Origin: Osmia lignaria lignaria
Lineage: Eukaryota; Arthropoda; Insecta; Hymenoptera; Megachilidae
Direction: 5' to 3'
DNA length: 64,000 nt
Assembly (NCBI RefSeq): GCF_051020975.1
Contig: NW_027478160.1
Coordinates: 20,172,001 to 20,236,000 of the forward strand
Below the pieces are notes generated by a model. That model had not been told where the DNA came from and did not search any database. It worked only from the letters and a program-made list of their open reading frames with translations. Shown one piece after another: positions 27,473 to 39,041 of the stretch; position 1 is the stretch's first letter; each line of letters starts with the position of its first letter. The translations under genes were made by a program, and so were the position numbers.

Positions 27473-27779
27473 GATCAGATGCGTAGTTCTCGAGATATAT
27501 CAAGATATTTAAATGTTCCGAAGCCGCACCAACATAACAGAGATACAGAAACACCGTGGCCCCTTTCTTTGAGATAACTCTGCACTATTGCGCGCTGCAA
27601 ATGCCACTTCCAGCTTAGCTGTGCAGAAGAAGAAATATCTCGAAATATGTCCGTCAGGCCCCTTCCCTTGAGATAAATCTGCAAATATCTCGGAAACGAA
27701 GCGAGCTATGGCAAAATGTTAAGAGACCTTTTTTGTAGAGAATTAAGTTTCCTACTTTTTATGTTCTATGATATTTTTC
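27473..27779 (+). repeat. 307-bp monomer with a 15-bp loss in the GAA/CAA tract
   Basis: Between GTGCAG and AAATATCTCG the usual 21 bases of AAGAAGAACAACAAGAAGAAG are reduced to AAGAAG, a loss of five trinucleotides near 27624-27636. This is what slippage on a trinucleotide tract would give. The minus-strand frame stays open because the loss is a multiple of three. Confidence 0.92.
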
Positions 27780-28101
27780 GATCAGAGGCGTAGTTCTCGA
27801 GATATATCAAGATATTTAAAAGTTCCGAAGCCGCACCAACATAATAGAGATACAGAAACACCGTGGCCCCTTTCTTTGAGATAACTGTGTACTAGTGCGA
27901 GCTGCAAATGCCACTTCCAGCTTAGCTGTGCAGAGCAAGAACAACAAGAGGAAGAAATATCTCGAAATATGTCCGTCAGACCAGTTCCTTTGAGCTGAAT
28001 CTGCAAATATCTCGGAAACGAAGCGAGCTATGGCAAAATGTTAAGAGACGTTTTTTGTAGAGAATTATGTTTCCTACAATTTATGTTCTATGATATTTTT
28101 T

Positions 28102-28745
28102 GATCAGAAGCGTAGTTTTCGAGATATATCGAGATATTTAAAAGTTCCGAAGCCGCACCAACATAATGGAGATACAGAAACACCGTGGCCCCTTTCTTTG
28201 AGATAACGCTGCACTAGTGCGAGCTGGAAATGCCACTTCCAGTTTAGCTGTGCAGAAGAAGAACAACAAGAAGCAGAAGTGTCTCGAAATATGTCCGTTA
28301 GGCCCCTTCCCTTGAGATAAATCTGCAAATATCTCGGAAACGAAGCGAGCTATGGCAAAATGTTAAGAGACCTTTTTTGTAGAGAATTAAGTTTCCTATT
28401 TTTTATGTTCTATGATATTTTTTGATCAGATGCGTAGTTCTCGAGATATATCAAGATATTTAAAAGTTCCGATGCCGCACCAACATAATAGAGATACAGA
28501 AACACCGTGGCCCCTCTCTTTGAGATAACTCTGCACTATTGCGAGCTGGAAATGCCACTTCCAGTTTAGCTGTGCAGAAGAAGAACAACAAGAAGAAGAA
28601 ATATCTCGAAATATGTCCGTTAGGCCCCTTCCCTTGAGATATATGTGCAAATATCTCGGAAACGAAGCGAGCTATGGCAAAATGTTAAGAGACCTTTTTT
28701 GTAGAGAATTAAGTTTCCTACTTTTTATGTTCTATAATATTTTTT
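28102..28745 (+). repeat. Long-range duplication, copy 1 (10,940 bp offset)
   Basis: Two monomers with ATAATGGAGATAC, ATAACGCTGC, GAAGCAGAA, CTATTTTTTATG, CCGATGCCGCACC and GATATATGTGC recur in the same order at 39042-39685. This copy has GTGTCTCG where the other has ATATCTCG. Confidence 0.88.
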
Positions 28746-29067
28746 GATCAGATGCGTAGTTCTCGAGATATATCAAGATATTTAAAAGTTCCGAACCCGC
28801 ACCAACATAATAGAGATACAGAAACACCGTGGCCCCTTTCTTTGAGATAACTCTGCACTATTGCGAGCTGTAAATGCCACTTCCAGCTTAGCTGTGCAGA
28901 AGAAGAACAACAAGAAGAAGAAATATCTCGAAATATGTCCGTCAGGCCCCTTCCCTTGAGATATATCTGCAAATATCTCGGAAACGAAGTGAGCTATGGC
29001 AAAATGTTGAGAGACCTTTTTTGCAGAGAATTATGTTTCCTACAATTTATGTTCTATGATATTTTTT

Positions 29068-30996
29068 GATCAGAAGCGTAGTTTTCGAGATATATCGAGA
29101 TATTTAAAAGTTCCGAAGCCGCAGCAACATAATAGAGATACAGAAACACCGTGGCCCCTTTCTTTGAGATAACTCAGCACTATTGCGAGCTGCAAATGCC
29201 ACTTCCAGCTTAGCTGTGCAGAGGAAGAACAACAGGAAGAAGAAATATCTCGAAATATGTCCGTCAGGCCAGTTCCTCTGAGCTGAATCTGCAAATATCT
29301 CGGAAACGAAGCGAGCTATGGCAAAATGTTAAGAGACGTTTTTTGTAGAGAATTATGTTTCCTACAATTTCTGTTCTATGATATTTTTTGATCAGAAGCG
29401 TAGTTTTCGAGATATATCGAGATATTTAAAAGTTCCGAAGCCGCACCAACATAATAGAGATACAGAAACACCGTGGCCCCTTTCTTTGAGATAACTCTGC
29501 ACTAGTGCGAGCCGCAAATGCCACTTCCAGCTTAGCTGTGCAGAAGAAGAACAACAAGAAGAAGAAATATCTCGAAATATGTCCGTCAGGCTCCTTCCCT
29601 TGAGATAAATCTGCAAATATCTCGGAAACGAAGAGAGCTATGGCAAAATGTTAAGAGACCTTTTTTGTAGAGAATTAAGTTTCCTACTTTTGATGTTCTA
29701 TGATATTTTTTGATCAGATGCGTAGTTCTCGAGATATATCAAGATATTTAAAAGTTCCGAAGCCGCACCAACATAATAGAGATACAGAAACACCGTGGCC
29801 CCTTTCTTTGATATAACTCTGCACTATTGCGAGCTGTAAATGCCACTTCCAGCTTAGCTGTGCAGAAGAAGACCAACAAGAAGAAGAAATATCTCGAAAT
29901 ATGTCCGTCAGGCCCCTTCCCTTGAGATATATCTGCAAATATCTCGGAAACGAAGTGACCTATGGCAAAATGTTAAGAGACCTTTTTTGTAGAGAATTAT
30001 GTTTCCTACAATTTATGTTCTATGATATTTTTTGATCAGAAGCGTAGTTTTCGAGATATATCGAGATATTTAAAAGTTCCGAAGCCGCACCAACATAATA
30101 GAGATACAGAAACACCGTGGCCCCTTTCTTTGAGATAACTCTGCACTAGTGCGAGCCGCAAATGCCACTTCCAGCTTAGCTGTGCAGAAGAAGAACAACA
30201 AGAAGAAGAAGTATCTCGAAATATGTCCGTCAGGCCACTTCCCTTGAGATAAATCTGCAAATATCTCGGAAACGAAGCGAGCTATGGCAAAATGTTAAGA
30301 GACCTTTTTTGTAGAGAATTAAGCTTCCTACTTTTTATCTTCTATGATATTTTTTGATCAGATGCGTAGTTCTCGGGATATATCAAGATATTTAAAAGTT
30401 CCGAAGCCGCACCAACATAATAGAGATACAGAAACACCGTGGCCCCTCTCTTTGAGATAACTCTGCACTATTGCGAGCTGTAAATGCCACTTCCAGCTTA
30501 GCTGTGCAGAAGAAGAACAACAAGAAGAAGAAATATCTCGAAATATGTCCGGCAGGCCAGTTCCTTTGAGCTGAATCTGCAAATATCTCGGAAACGAAGC
30601 GAGCTATGGCAAAATGTTAAGAGACGTTTTTTGTATAGAATTATGTTTCCTACAATTTATGTTCTATGATATTTTTTGATCAGAAGCGTAGTTTTCGAGA
30701 TATATCGAGATATTTAAAAGTTCCGAAGCCGCACCAACATAATAGAGATACAGAAACACCGTGGCCCCTCTCTTTGAGATAACTCTGCACTATTGCGAGC
30801 TGAAATGCCACTTCCAGCTTAGCTGTGCAGAAGAAGAACAACAAGAAGAAGAAATATCTCGAAATATGTCCGTTAGGCCCCTTCCCTTGAGATAAATCTG
30901 CAAATATCTCGGAAACGAAGCGAGCAATGGCAAAATGTTGAGACCTTTTTTGTAGAGAATTAAGTTTCCTACTTTTTATGTTCTATGATATTTTTT
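29068..30996 (+). repeat. Mixed A/B region ending in a 319-bp monomer
   Basis: Units 29068 and 30356 have the GTTCC(T/C)(T/C)TGAGCTGAAT tail, each followed by GACGTTTTTTG and a B head. The last unit (30678) is 319 bp. It lost one C in GAGCTGAAATGCC and two bases in GTTGAGACC (normally GTTGAGAGACC). Confidence 0.85.
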
Positions 30997-31962
30997 GATC
31001 AGAAGCGTAGTTTTCGAGATATATCGAGATATTTAAAAGTTCCGAAGCCGCACCAACATAATAGAGATACAGAAACACCGTGGCCTCTTTCTTTGAGATA
31101 ACTCTGCACTAGTGCGAGCCGCAAATGCCACTTCCAGCTTAGCTGTGCAGAAGAAGAACAACAAGAAGAAGAAATATCTCGAAATATGTCCGTCAGGCCC
31201 CTTCCCTTGAGATAAATCTGCAAATATCTCGGAAACGAAGCGAGCTATGGCAAAATGTGAAGAGACCTTTTTTGTAGAGAATTAGGTTTTCTACTTTTTA
31301 TCTTCTATGATATTTTTTGATCAGATGCGTAGTTCTCGAGATATATCAAGATATTTAAAAGTTCCGAAGCCGCACCAACATAATAGAGATACAGAAACAC
31401 CGTGGCCCCTCTCTTTGAGATAACTCTGCACTATTGCGAGCTGGAAATGCCACTTCCAGTTTAGCTGTGCAGAAGAAGAACAACAAGAAGAAGAAATATC
31501 TCGAAATATGTCCGTTAGGCCCCTTCCCTTGATATAAATGTGCAAATATCTCGGAAACGAAGCGAGCTATGGCAAAATGTTAAGAGACCTTCTTTGTAGA
31601 GAATAAAGTTTCCTACTTTTTATGTTCTATGATATTTTTTGATCAGATGCGTAGTTCTCGAGATATATCAAGATATTTAAAAGTTCCGAAGCCGCACCAA
31701 CATAATAGAGATACAGAAACACCGTGGCCCCTCTCTTTGAGATAACTCTGCACTATTGCGAGCTGGAAATGCCACTTCCAGTTTAGCTGTGCAGAAGAAG
31801 AACAACAAGAAGAAGAAATATCTCGAAATATGTCCGTTAGGCCCCTTCCCTTGAGATAAATGTGCAAATATCTCGGAAACGAAGCGAGCTATGGCAAAAT
31901 GTTAAGAGACCTTTTTTGTAGAGAATTAAGTTTCCTACTTTTTATGGTCTATGATATTTTTT
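30997..31962 (+). repeat. 3-mer tandem duplication, copy 1 (966 bp)
   Basis: Three monomers carry, in order, GTGGCCTCTTTC, GGTTTTCTACTTTTTATC, TTGATATAAATGTGC, GACCTTCTTTG and TTTATGGTCTATG. The same set follows immediately in the next 966 bp. The first head is B-type here, whereas in copy 2 it is an A/B recombinant. Confidence 0.9.
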
Positions 31963-32928
31963 GATCAGATGCGTAGTTCTCGAGATATATCGAGATATTT
32001 AAAAGTTCCGAAGCCGCACCAACATAATAGAGATACAGAAACACCGTGGCCTCTTTCTTTGAGATAACTCTGCACTAGTGCGAGCCGCAAATGCCACTTC
32101 CAGCTTAGCTGTGCAGAAGAAGAACAACAAGAAGAAGAAATATCTCGAAATATGTCCGTCAGGCCCCTTCCCTTGAGATAAATCTGCAAATATCTCGGAA
32201 ACGAAGCGAGCTATGGCAAAATGTTAAGAGACCTTTTTTGTAGAGAATTAGGTTTTCTACTTTTTATCTTCTATGATATTTTTTGATCAGATGCGTAGTT
32301 CTCGAGATATATCAAGATATTTAAAAGTTCCGAAGCCGCACCAACATAATAGAGATACAGAAACACCGTGGCCCCTCTCTTTGAGATAACTCTGCACTAT
32401 TGCGAGCTGGAAATGCCACTTCCAGTTTAGCTGTGCAGAAGAAGAACAACAAGAAGAAGAAATATCTCGAAATATGTCCGTTAGGCCCCTTCCCTTGATA
32501 TAAATGTGCAAATATCTCGGAAACGAAGCGAGCTATGGCAAAATGTTAAGAGACCTTCTTTGTAGAGAATTAAGTTTCCTACTTTTTATGTTCTATGATA
32601 TTTTTTGATCAGATGCGTAGTTCTCGAGATATATCAAGATATTTAAAAGTTCCGAAGCCGCACCAACATAATAGAGATACAGAAACACCGTGGCCCCTCT
32701 CTTTGAGATAACTCTGCACTGTTGCGAGCTGGAAATGCCACTTCCAGTTTAGCTGTGCAGAAGAAGAACAACAAGAAGAAGAAATATCTCGAAATATGTC
32801 CGTTAGGCCCCTTCCCTTGAGATAAATGTGCAAATATCTCGGAAACGAAGCGAGCTATGGCAAAATGTTAAGAGACCTTTTTTGTAGAGAATTAAGTTTC
32901 CTACTTTTTATGGTCTATGATATTTTTT
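31963..32928 (+). repeat. 3-mer tandem duplication, copy 2 (966 bp)
   Basis: It repeats the markers of copy 1. Small differences are CACTGTTGCG at about 32718 and AGAATTAAG where copy 1 has AGAATAAAG. Confidence 0.9.
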
Positions 32929-33250
32929 GATCAGATGCGTAGTTCTCGAGATATATCAAGATATTTAAAAGTTCCGAAGCCGCACCAACATAATAGAGAT
33001 ACAGAAACACCGTGGCCCCTTTCTTTGAGATAACTCTGCACTATTGCGAGCTGCAAATGCCACTTCCAGCTTAGCTGTGCAGAAGAAGAACAACAAGAAG
33101 AAGAAATATCTCGAAATATGTCCGTCAGGCCCCTTCCCTTGAGATAAATCTGCAAATATCTCGGAAACGAAGAGAGCTATGACAAAATGTTAAGAGACCT
33201 GTTTTGTAGAGAATTATGTTTCCTACAATTTATGTTCTATGATATTTTTT

Positions 33251-35500
33251 GATCAGAAGCGTAGTTTTCGAGATATATCGAGATATTTAAAAGTTCCGAA
33301 GCCGCACCAACATAATAGAGATACGAAACACCGTGGCCCCTTTCTTTGATATAACTCTGCACTATTGCGAGCTGCAAATGCCACTTCCAGCTTAGCTGTG
33401 CAGAAGAGGAACAACAAGAAGAAGAAATATCTCGGAATATGTCCGTCAGGCCCCTTCCTTGAGCTAAATCTGCAAATATCTCGGAAACGAAGCGAGCTAT
33501 GGCAAAATGTTAAGAGACCTTATTTGTAGAGAATTAAGTTTCCTACTTTTTATGTTCTATGATATTTTTTGATCAGATGCGTAGTTCTCGAGATATATCA
33601 AGATACTTAAAAGTTCCGAAGCCGCACCAACATAATAGAGATACAGAAACACCGTGGCCCCTTTCTTTGAGATAACTCTGCACTATTGCGCGCTGCAAAT
33701 GCCACTTCCAGCTTAGCTGTGCAGAAGAAGAACAACAAGAAGAAGGAATATCTCGAAATATGTCCGCCAGGCCCCTTCCCTTGAGATAAATCTGCAAATA
33801 TCTCGGAAACGAAGCGAGCTATGGCAAAATGTTAAGAGACCTTATTTGTAGAGAATTAAGTTTCCTACTTTTTATGTTCTATGATATTTTTTGATCAGAT
33901 GCGTAGTTCTCGAGATATATCAAGATATTTAAAAGTTCCGAAGCTGCACCAACATAATAGAGGTACAGAAACACCGTGGCCTCTTTCTTTGAGATAACTC
34001 TGCACTATTGCGAGCTGCAAATGCCACTTCCAGCTTAGCTGTGCAGAAGAGGAACAACAAGAAGAAGAAATATCTCGGAATATGTCCGTCAGGCCCCTTC
34101 CTTGAGCTAAATCTGCAAATATCTCGGAAACGAAGCGAGCTATGGCAAAATGTTAAGAGACCTTATTTGTAGAGAATTAAGTTTCCTACTTTTTATGTTC
34201 TATGATATTTTTTGATCAGATGCGTAGTTCTCGAGATATATCAAGATATTTAAAAGTTCCGAAGCCGCACCAACATAATAGAGATACAGAAACACCGTGG
34301 CCCCTTTCTTTGAGATAACTCTGCACTATTGCGCGCTGCAAATGCCACTTCCAGCTTAGCTGTGCAGAAGAAGAACAACAAGAAGAAGGAATATCTCGAA
34401 ATATGTCCGCCAGGCCCCTTCCCTTGAGATAAATCTGCAAATATCTCGGAATCGAAGCGAGCTATGGCAAAATGTTAAGAGACCTTATTTGTAGAGAATT
34501 AAGTTTCCTACTTTTTATGTTGTATGATATTTTTTGATCAGATGCGCAGTTCTCGAGATATATCAAGATATTTAAAAGTTCCGAAGCCGCACCAACATAA
34601 TAGAGATACAGAAACACCGTGGCCCCTTTCTTTGAGATAACTCTGCACTATTGCGAGCTGCAAATGCCACTTCCAGCTTGGCTGTGCAGAAGAAGAACAA
34701 CAAGAAGAAGAAATATCTCGAAATATGTCCGTCAGGCCCGTTCCCTTGAGATAAATCTGCAAATATCTCGGAAACGAAGCGAGCTACGGCAAAATGTTAA
34801 GAGACCTTTTTTGTAGAAAATTAGGTTTCCTACTTTTTATGTTCTATGATATTTTTTGATCAGATGCGTAGTTCTCGAGATATATCAAGATATTTAAAAG
34901 TTCCGAAGCTGCACCAACATAATAGAGGTACAGAAACACCGAGGCCTCTTTCTTTGAGATAACTCTGCACTATTGCGAGCTGCAAATGCCACTTCCAGCT
35001 TAGCTGTGCAGAAGAGGAACAACAAGAAGAAGAAATATCTCGGAATATGTCCGTCAGGCCCCTTCCTTGAGCTAAATCTGGAAATATCTCGGAAACGATG
35101 CCAGCTATGGGAAAATGTTAAGAGACCTTTTTTGTAGAGAATTAAGTTTCCTACTTTTTATGTTCTATGATATTTTTTGATCAGATGCGTAGTTCTCGAG
35201 ATATATCAAGATATTTAAAAGTTCCGAAGCTGCACCAACATAATAGAGATACAGAAACACCGTGGCCCCTTTCTTTGAGATAACTCTGCACTATTGCGCG
35301 CTGCAAATGCCACTTCCAGCTTAGCTGCGCAGAAGAAGAACAACAAGAAGAAGGAATATCTCGAAATATGTCCGCCAGGCCCCTTCCCTTGAGATAAATC
35401 TGCAAATATCTCGGAAACGAAGCGAGCTATGGCAAAATGTTAAGAGACCTTGTTTGTAGAGAATTAAGTTTCCTACAATTTATGTTCTATGATATTTTTT
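33251..35500 (+). repeat. Dimeric block with diverged monomer E
   Basis: Monomer E (units 33251, 33893, 34858) has GAAGAGGAACAAC, CTCGGAATATGTCC and a one-base loss in CCCCTTCCTTGAGCTAAAT. It is followed, directly or after one extra unit (34536), by a monomer with GCGCGCTGC, GAAGAAGGAATATC and GTCCGCCAGG (33571, 34214, 35179). The pair thus recurs at 643 and 965 bp. E shares CGGAATATG and GAGCTAAATC with the D monomers of 1.7-4.6 kb, suggesting common descent. Confidence 0.87.
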
Positions 35501-37194
35501 GATCAGAAGCGTAGTTTTCGAGATATATCGAGATATTTAAAAGTTCCGAAGCCGCACAACATAATAGAGATACAGAAACACCGTGGCCCCTTTCTTTGAG
35601 ATAACTCTGCACTATTGCGAGCTGCAAATGCCACTTCCAGCTTAGCTGTGAAGAAGAAGAACAACAAGAAGAAGAAATATCTCGAAATATGTCCGTTAGG
35701 CCCCTTCCCTTGAGATAAATCTGCAAACATCTCGGAAACGAAGCGAGCTATGGCAAAATGTTAAGAGACCTTTTTTGTAGAGAATTAAGTTTCCTACAAT
35801 CTATGTTCTATGATATTTTTTGATCAGAAGCGTAGTTTTCGAGATATATCGAGATATTTAAAAGTTCCGAAGCCGCACCAACATAATAGAGATACAGAAA
35901 CACCGTGGCCCCTTTCTTTGAGATAACTCTGCACTAGTGCGTGCCGCAAATGCCACTTCCAGCTTAGCTGTGCAGAAGAAGAACAACAAGAAGAAGAAAT
36001 ATCTCGAAATATGTCCGTCAGGCCCCTTCCCTTGAGATAAATCTGCAAATATCTCGGAAACGAAGCGAGCTATGGCAAAATGTTAAGAGACCTTTTTTGT
36101 AGAGAATTAAGTTTCCTACTTTTTATCTTCTATGATATTTTTTGATCAGATGCGTAGTTCTCGAGATATATCAAGATATTTAAAAGTTCCGAAGCCGCAC
36201 CAACATAATAGAGATACAGAAACACCGTGGCCCCTTTCTTTGAGATAACTCTGCACTATTGCGAGCTGGAAATGCCACTTCCAGTTTAGCTCTGCAGAAG
36301 AAGAACAACAAGAAGAAGAAATATCTCGAAATATGTCCGTTAGGCCCCTTCCCTTGAGATATATCTGCAAATATCTCGGAAACGAAGCGAGCTATGGCAA
36401 AATGTTAAGAGACCTTTTTTGTAGAGAATTAAGTTTCCTACTTTTTATGTTCTATGATATTTTTTGATCAGATGCGTAGTTCTCGAGATATATCAAGATA
36501 TTTAAAAGTTCCGAAGCCGCACCAACATAATAGAGATACAGAAATACCGTGGCCCCTTTCTTTGAGATAACTCTGCACTATTGCGAGCTGCAAATGCCAC
36601 TTCCAGCTTAGCTGTGCAGAAGAAGAACAACAAGAAGAAGAAATATCTCGAAATATGTCCGTCAGGCCCCTTCCCTTGAGATAAATCTGCAAATATCTCG
36701 GAAACGAAGAGAGCTATGGCAAAATGTTAAGAGACCTTTTTTGTAGAGATTTAAGTTTCCTACTTTTTATGTTCTATGATATTTTTTGATCAGATGCGTA
36801 GTTCTCGAGATATATCAAGATATTTAAAAGTTCCGAAGCCGCACCAACATAATAGAGATACAGAAACACCGTGGCCCCTTTCTTTGAGATAACTCTGCAC
36901 TATTGCGAGCTGCAAATGCCACTTCCAGCTTAGCTGTGCAGAAGAAGAACAACAAGAAGAAGAAATATCTCGAGATATGTCCGTTAGGCCCCTTCCCTTG
37001 AGATAAATCTGCAAATATCTCGGAAACGAAGCGAGCTATGGCAAAATGTTAAGAGACCTTTTTTGTAGAGAATTAAGTGTCCTACTTTTTATGTTCTATG
37101 ATATTTTTTGATCAGATGCGTAGTTCTCGAGATATATCAAGATATTTAAAAGTTCCGAAGCCGCACCAACATAATAGAGATACAGAAACACCGT

Positions 37195-37225
37195 GGCCCC
37201 TTTCTTTGAGATAACTCTGCACTAT
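37195..37225 (+). repeat. Internal direct repeat, copy 1 (example monomer)
   Basis: GGCCCCTTTCTTTGAGATAA followed by CTCTGCACTAT matches the segment 114 bp downstream with only a few mismatches over about 31 bp. The flanks also show faint similarity: GCGAGCT then GCAAATG here, against GCGAGCT then GGCAAAATG downstream after an extra 14-16 bases. This suggests that the 322-bp monomer contains an ancient internal duplication. Confidence 0.75.
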
Positions 37226-37308
37226 TGCGAGCTGCAAATGCCACTTCCAGCTTAGCTGTGCAGAAGAAGAACAACAAGAAGAAGAAATATCTCGAAATAT
37301 GTCCGTCA

Positions 37309-37339
37309 GGCCCCTTCCCTTGAGATAAATCTGCAAATA
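37309..37339 (+). repeat. Internal direct repeat, copy 2 (example monomer)
   Basis: GGCCCCTTCCCTTGAGATAA followed by ATCTGCAAATAT is the partner of the copy 114 bp upstream. The same pair exists in every intact monomer. Its functional relevance for array stability is shown by the 208-bp monomer at 42262, whose 114-bp deletion joins exactly these two copies. Confidence 0.75.
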
Positions 37340-38397
37340 TCTCGGAAACGAAGCGAGCTATGGCAAAATGTTAAGAGACCTTTTTTGTAGAGAATTAAGT
37401 TTCCTACAATCTATGTTCTATGATATTTTTTGATCAGAAGCGTAGTTTTCGAGATATATCGAGATATTTAAAAGTTCCGAAGCCGCACCAACATAATAGA
37501 GATACAGAAACACCGTGGCCCCTTTCTTTGAGATAACTCTGCACTAGTGCGTGCAGCAAATGCCACTTCCAGCTTAGCTGTGCAGAAGAAGAACAACAAG
37601 AAGAAGAAATATCTCGAAATATGTCCGTCAGGCCCCTTCCCTTGAGATAAATCTGCAAATATCTCGGAAACGAAGCGAGCTATGGCAAAATGTTAAGAGA
37701 CCTTTTTTGTAGAGAATTAAGTTTCCTACTATTTATGTTCTATGATATTTTTTGATCAGATGCGTAGTTCTCGAGATATATCAAGATATTTAAAAGTTCC
37801 GAAGCCGCACCAACATAATAGAGATACAGAAACACCGTGGCCCATCTCTTTGAGATAACTCTGCACTATTGCGACCTGGAAATGCCACTTCCAGTTTAGC
37901 TGTGCAGAAGAAGAACAACAAGAAGAAGAAATATCTCGAAATATGTCCGTTAGGCCCCTTCCCTTGAGATAAATCTGCAAATATCTCGGAAACGAAGCGA
38001 GCTATGGCAAAATGTTAAGAGACCTTTTTTGTAGCGAATTAAGTTTCCTACTTTTTATGTTCTATGATATTTTTTGATCAGATGCGTAGTTCTCGAGATA
38101 TATCAAGATATTTAAAAGTTCCGAAGCCATACGAACATAATAGAGATACAGAAACACCGTGGCCCCTTTCTTTGAGATAACTCTGCACTATTCCGAGCTG
38201 CAAATGCCACTTCCAGCTTAGCTGTGCAGAGGAAGAACAACAAGAAGAAGAAATATCTCGAAATATGTCCGTCAGGCCTGTTCCTTTGAGCTGAATCTGC
38301 AAATATCTCGGAAACGAAGTGAGCTATGGCAAAATGTTAAGAGACGTTTTTTGTAGAGAATTATGTTTCCTACAATTTATGTTCTATGATATTTTTT

Positions 38398-38719
38398 GAT
38401 CAGAAGCGTAGTTTTCGAGATATATCGAGATATTTAAAAGTTCCGAAGCCGCACCAACATAATAGAGATACAGAAACACCGTGGCCCCTTTCTTTGAGAT
38501 AACTCTGCACTAGTGCGAGCCGCAAATGCCACTTCCAGCTTAGCTGTGCAGAAGAAGAACAACAAGAAGAAGAAATATCTCGAAATATGTCCGTCAGGCC
38601 CCTTCCCTTGAGATAAATCTGCAAATATCTCGGAAACGAAGCGAGCTATGGCAAAATGTTAAGAGACCTTTTTTGTAGAGAATTAAGTTTCCTACTTTTT
38701 ATGTTCTATGATATTTTTT
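38398..38719 (+). repeat. Representative B-type monomer
   Basis: The B head differs from the A head at linked positions: GAAGCG for GATGCG, TTTTCG for TTCTCG (loss of the CTCGAG palindrome) and ATCGAG for ATCAAG. The preceding monomer usually ends ATTATGTTTCCTACAATTT, whereas A heads usually follow ATTAAGTTTCCTACTTTTT. I count about 62 B-type heads among the 198 units. They cluster at 1-9 kb and 15.5-30 kb and are absent from 9.1-15.6 kb and from 60.2 kb to the end. This copy also carries the CTAGTGCGAGCCGC middle module. Confidence 0.88.
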
Positions 38720-39041
38720 GATCAGATGCGCAGTTCTCGAGATATATCAAGATACTTAAAAGTTCCGAAGCCGCACCAACATAATAGAGATACCGAAACA
38801 CCGTGGCCCCTTGCTTTGAGAAAGCTCTGCACTATTGCGAGCTGCAAATGCCACTTCCAGCTTAGCTGTGCAGAAGAAGAACAACAAGAAGAAGAAATAT
38901 CTCGAAATATGTCCGTTAGGCCCCTTCCCTTGAGATAAATCTGCAAATATTTCGGAAACGAAGCGAGCTATGGTAAAATGTTAAGAGACCTTTTTTGTAG
39001 AGAATTATGTTTCCTACAATTTATGTTCTATGATATTTTTT
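38720..39041 (+). repeat. Distant near-twin of the 18780 monomer
   Basis: Shares the private set listed for 18780, with own changes TTGCTTTGAGAAAGC and ATTTCGGAAACG. The lost stop in GAGAAAGC lengthens a plus-strand open frame that begins at ATGATATTTTTTGATCAG, but this is incidental. Confidence 0.85.

Larger units (their letters stand above)
37110..37431 (+). repeat. Representative A-type monomer with module map
   Basis: This near-consensus copy gives the monomer anatomy. Positions 1-38 are the A head: GATCAG, GATGCG, TTCTCGAG and ATATCAAGATATTT. Positions 86-115 are the first copy of an internal direct repeat starting GGCCCCTT. Positions 121-143 form an imperfect stem-loop (AGCTGCAA with TTCCAGCT). 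Positions 153-175 are a GAA/CAA trinucleotide tract. Positions 176-191 (AAATATCTCGAAATAT) and 225-240 (CAAATATCTCGGAAAC) are two like-oriented motif copies, inverted relative to positions 23-38. Positions 200-230 are the second copy of the internal direct repeat. Positions 271-276 are a T-run, and 316-322 the terminal T-rich stretch. TGATCA and CTCGAG each occur once per A-type monomer. Confidence 0.9.
35501..38397 (+). repeat. Nine monomers of ordinary type
   Basis: A and B heads are mixed. Unit 35501 is 321 bp (GCCGCACAAC). Units 35822 and 37432 share ACAATCTATG before a B head and GTGCGTGC, five monomers apart. Unit 38076 has a GTTCCTTTGAGCTGAAT tail and a private GCCATACGAAC. Confidence 0.82.

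Noticed and set aside
37110..37431. CENP-B box in the monomer
   Set aside because: I compared the TTCG-containing and CGGG-containing segments on both strands with the pattern NTTCGNNNNANNCGGGN. The B head (TTCGAGATATATCGAG) and the reverse of CGGAAACGAAGCG come closest, but neither has the required CGGG at the right place.
37110..37431. tRNA, rRNA or other structured RNA gene within the monomer
   Set aside because: No cloverleaf, A/B box pair or rRNA-like stretch is visible. The only small stem-loop (positions 121-143) is imperfect and too short to call an RNA gene.
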